The position numbers and the translations under genes were made by a program. DNA of 64,000 bases from Actinomycetota bacterium (GTDB lineage: Bacteria > Actinomycetota > Geothermincolia > Geothermincolales > RBG-13-55-18), in contig JASEFK010000001.1 of assembly GCA_030019255.1 (NCBI GenBank), forward strand, positions 89,012 through 153,011, read 5' to 3'. A model generated the notes under the pieces. The model was not told where the DNA came from. It was given only the letters and a program-made list of their open reading frames with translations, and did no database searches. This document shows, piece after piece, positions 62,437 to 64,000 of this stretch (position 1 is its first letter; each line of letters opens with the position of its first letter).

Positions 62437-63735
62437 ATGAAGGTGTGGGGCGAAGAGAAGGCGCGGCGTAGGAATAGCGCGGACTTCCGGGCTCCCAGGG
62501 GAACCCAGGACGTACTGCCGCCGGAGAGCGAGCGGTGGCGCAGGGTACTGGACCTGGCCCACCGGCTTTTCCACGCCTACGGGTACCGGGAGATCATCCT
62601 TCCGGTAATGGAATACACGGAGGTCTTCGCCCGGGGCCTGGGGGAAGGGACGGACATCGTGCGCAAGGAGATGTTCACCTTCCTGGACAAGGGGGGCAGG
62701 AGCCTGACCCTCCGCCCGGAGGCCACCGCCGGGGTGGCCAGGGCCTTCGTGCAGCACCGCCTGGACAAGGGGGGGCTGCCGGTGAAGCTCTATTACTGCG
62801 GTCCCATGTTCCGCCACGAACGGCCCCAGGCGGGGAGATACCGCCAGTTCCACCAGCTGGGAGTGGAACTCATCGGTTCCCCGTACCCCAGCGCGGACGC
62901 CGAGGTGATCCTCCTCTGCCACGAGTTCCTGGGCTCCCTGGGCATCGCCTCCCGCCTGGTGGTGAACAGCGTGGGTGACGCGGCTTGCCGTCCGGCCTAC
63001 GTGGAGGCCCTGCGAGGCTACCTCGAGGGAAGGGCGGGGGAGCTCTGCCCGGACTGCCGCCGCAGGATGGAGGTAAACACCCTTCGGGTGCTGGACTGCA
63101 AGGAGAGGTCATGCGCCCCGGTGATCGCCGGGGCTCCCGGACTGGGGGACTACCTTTGTGGGGCCTGCCGGGCGCATCTCCGCGCGGTGGAGGAAATCCT
63201 GGGCGCCGCGGGGGTGGATTTCTCCCGCGAGGAGAGGCTGGTGAGGGGCCTGGACTATTACACCCGGACGGTATTCGAGTTCCAAGACCCAGAGCTGGGC
63301 GGACAGAATGCCCTGGCCGCTGGGGGGAGGTATGACCACCTGGTGGAGGAGATGGGAGGGGAGCCCGTCCCCGCGGTGGGGTTCTCCGTCGGCCTGGAGA
63401 GGGTGATGAACGCCGGGCCGGTGCTTCCCGAGGGTGGCCGGGAAGGGGTTTACCTGGTGGCCATCGGGGAGGAGGCACGGAGGCGCGCCTTCCTGATGGC
63501 CCGCGGGCTGCGGGCGGAGGGATTGCGCTGCGACCTCGACCACATGGACAGGAGCCCCAAGGCCCAGATGAAGGAGGCCGACCGCCAGGGTTACCGGTAC
63601 TGCCTGATCCTGGGAGAGGACGAACTCAAGGGGGATTACCTGACCCTGCGCGACCTGGAGGAAGGAGCCCAGGAGAGGCTGGAGGCGGGCGGGAACCGCT
63701 GGCTGGAGGCGGTAAAGGAAAGGCTGGGGAGGTAA
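62437..63735 (+). CDS. hisS: histidyl-tRNA synthetase
   Basis: Class II synthetase, 432 residues. Motifs include RAPRGTQDVLPPE, motif 2 LYYCGPMFRHERPQAGRYRQ (then FHQLGVE), the histidine-specific LVRGLDYYTRTVFEF and AAGGRYDHLVEEMGG, and motif 3 GFSVGLERV. The C-terminal anticodon domain starts near GVYLVAIGEEA. Several start codons are possible (TTG 62422, ATG 62437, GTG 62443); ATG is chosen with GGGAGAGG just before it. It precedes aspS, a very common order. Confidence 0.96.
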   Translation: MKVWGEEKARRRNSADFRAPRGTQDVLPPESERWRRVLDLAHRLFHAYGYREIILPVMEYTEVFARGLGEGTDIVRKEMFTFLDKGGRSLTLRPEATAGVARAFVQHRLDKGGLPVKLYYCGPMFRHERPQAGRYRQFHQLGVELIGSPYPSADAEVILLCHEFLGSLGIASRLVVNSVGDAACRPAYVEALRGYLEGRAGELCPDCRRRMEVNTLRVLDCKERSCAPVIAGAPGLGDYLCGACRAHLRAVEEILGAAGVDFSREERLVRGLDYYTRTVFEFQDPELGGQNALAAGGRYDHLVEEMGGEPVPAVGFSVGLERVMNAGPVLPEGGREGVYLVAIGEEARRRAFLMARGLRAEGLRCDLDHMDRSPKAQMKEADRQGYRYCLILGEDELKGDYLTLRDLEEGAQERLEAGGNRWLEAVKERLGR

Positions 63736-63872
63736 CGGCGGGAAAATAAACCCGAAGGGGTCAGCGCGAGGCGCGGTATGGAAACATCCGGTCGGGAGCA
63801 TGGACACGGTAATGGTCATCGTCGGTCGGGTCTCGAAACGGCGAAAAACCTAAGACGGCGACGAGGAAGGAC

Positions 63873-64000
63873 ATGGAGGATATGAAGGACGGACGCTGGG
63901 AGAAGAGGACCCGTTACTGCGGCACGCTGCGTCCCGCGGACGTGGGACGGGAGGTGGTCCTCAACGGCTGGGTGCAGACCAGGAGGGATCATGGGGGGGT
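63873..64000 (+). CDS. aspS: aspartyl-tRNA synthetase (5' part, cut by window edge)
   Basis: The first 42 or so codons read [20 protein letters not shown] followed by [11 protein letters not shown], the N-terminal OB-fold anticodon-binding domain of bacterial AspRS. ATG 63873 follows GAGGAAGG; ATG 63882 is an alternative. The gene continues beyond base 64000, so completeness and discriminating versus non-discriminating type cannot be judged. Confidence 0.9.
   Translation, partial: MEDMKDGRWEKRTRYCGTLRPADVGREVVLNGWVQTRRDHGG

Overview
This window is one end-to-end stretch of GC-rich, densely coding bacterial chromosome. Gene order points to an actinobacterium. The run comM-dprA-xerC-whiG-type sigma-rpsB-tsf-pyrH-frr-cdsA-dxr-rseP-ispG matches the Streptomyces/Mycobacterium order. 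The trio of PI-phosphate synthase, acyltransferase and PimA-type mannosyltransferase, followed further on by pdxS-pdxT-yebC-ruvCAB-yajC-secDF-relA-(dtd)-hisS-aspS, follows the mycobacterial Rv2612c-to-Rv2572c order. Several genes usually found in these runs are absent (uppS between frr and cdsA, apt between secF and relA). Together with QueH/QueA/Tgt and many TTG starts this suggests a deep-branching or uncultivated lineage; that is inference, not proven here.

Layout. 1-6.4 kb: 3' part of a DegV-like gene, smc and ftsY. 6.4-10.6 kb: an accessory insert splitting ftsY from ffh, holding a repeat-bearing, relatively AT-rich non-coding stretch, an orphan PAS histidine kinase, and a decayed type II restriction-modification pair. 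The methyltransferase is interrupted by an in-frame amber codon and carries a nuclease-like C-terminal domain; the endonuclease is frameshifted. 10.6-17.3 kb: ffh-rpsP-KH-rimM-trmD-rplS-lepB-rnhB-yraN plus a zinc-ribbon membrane protein. 17.4-26.2 kb: comM, dprA, xerC, flagellar/whiG-type sigma factor, rpsB, tsf, pyrH, frr, cdsA. 26.2-32.3 kb: an SDR remnant, then dxr-rseP-ispG-proS, the last three joined by ATGA overlaps; two of the four are MEP isoprenoid genes. 32.4-37.7 kb: cupin, PI-mannoside lipid genes, inositol-phosphatase-family protein and a LysE-type exporter. 37.7-46.1 kb: a second accessory stretch with an IS256-type transposase remnant, lemA, htpX, and a minus-strand group of MNT, HEPN, an unknown membrane protein and a large SWIM-SNF2 helicase. 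46.1-64 kb: pdxS-pdxT (PLP synthase), yebC, ruvC-ruvA-ruvB, queH-queA-tgt (queuosine), yajC-secD-secF, relA, dtd, a metallo-beta-lactamase-fold hydrolase, hisS and the start of aspS.

No rRNA, convincing tRNA, CRISPR array or intact insertion sequence was seen. The most interesting material is: the decayed methyltransferase-nuclease fusion and its endonuclease partner; the minus-strand SWIM-SNF2/unknown membrane protein/HEPN-MNT block; a promoter-plus-terminator leader before rpsB; a probable leaderless dxr; and several small recent or decayed duplications (pyrH/frr junction, dtd tail, queH and queA leaders). All functional calls come from reading the sequence and family knowledge; no searches were run.
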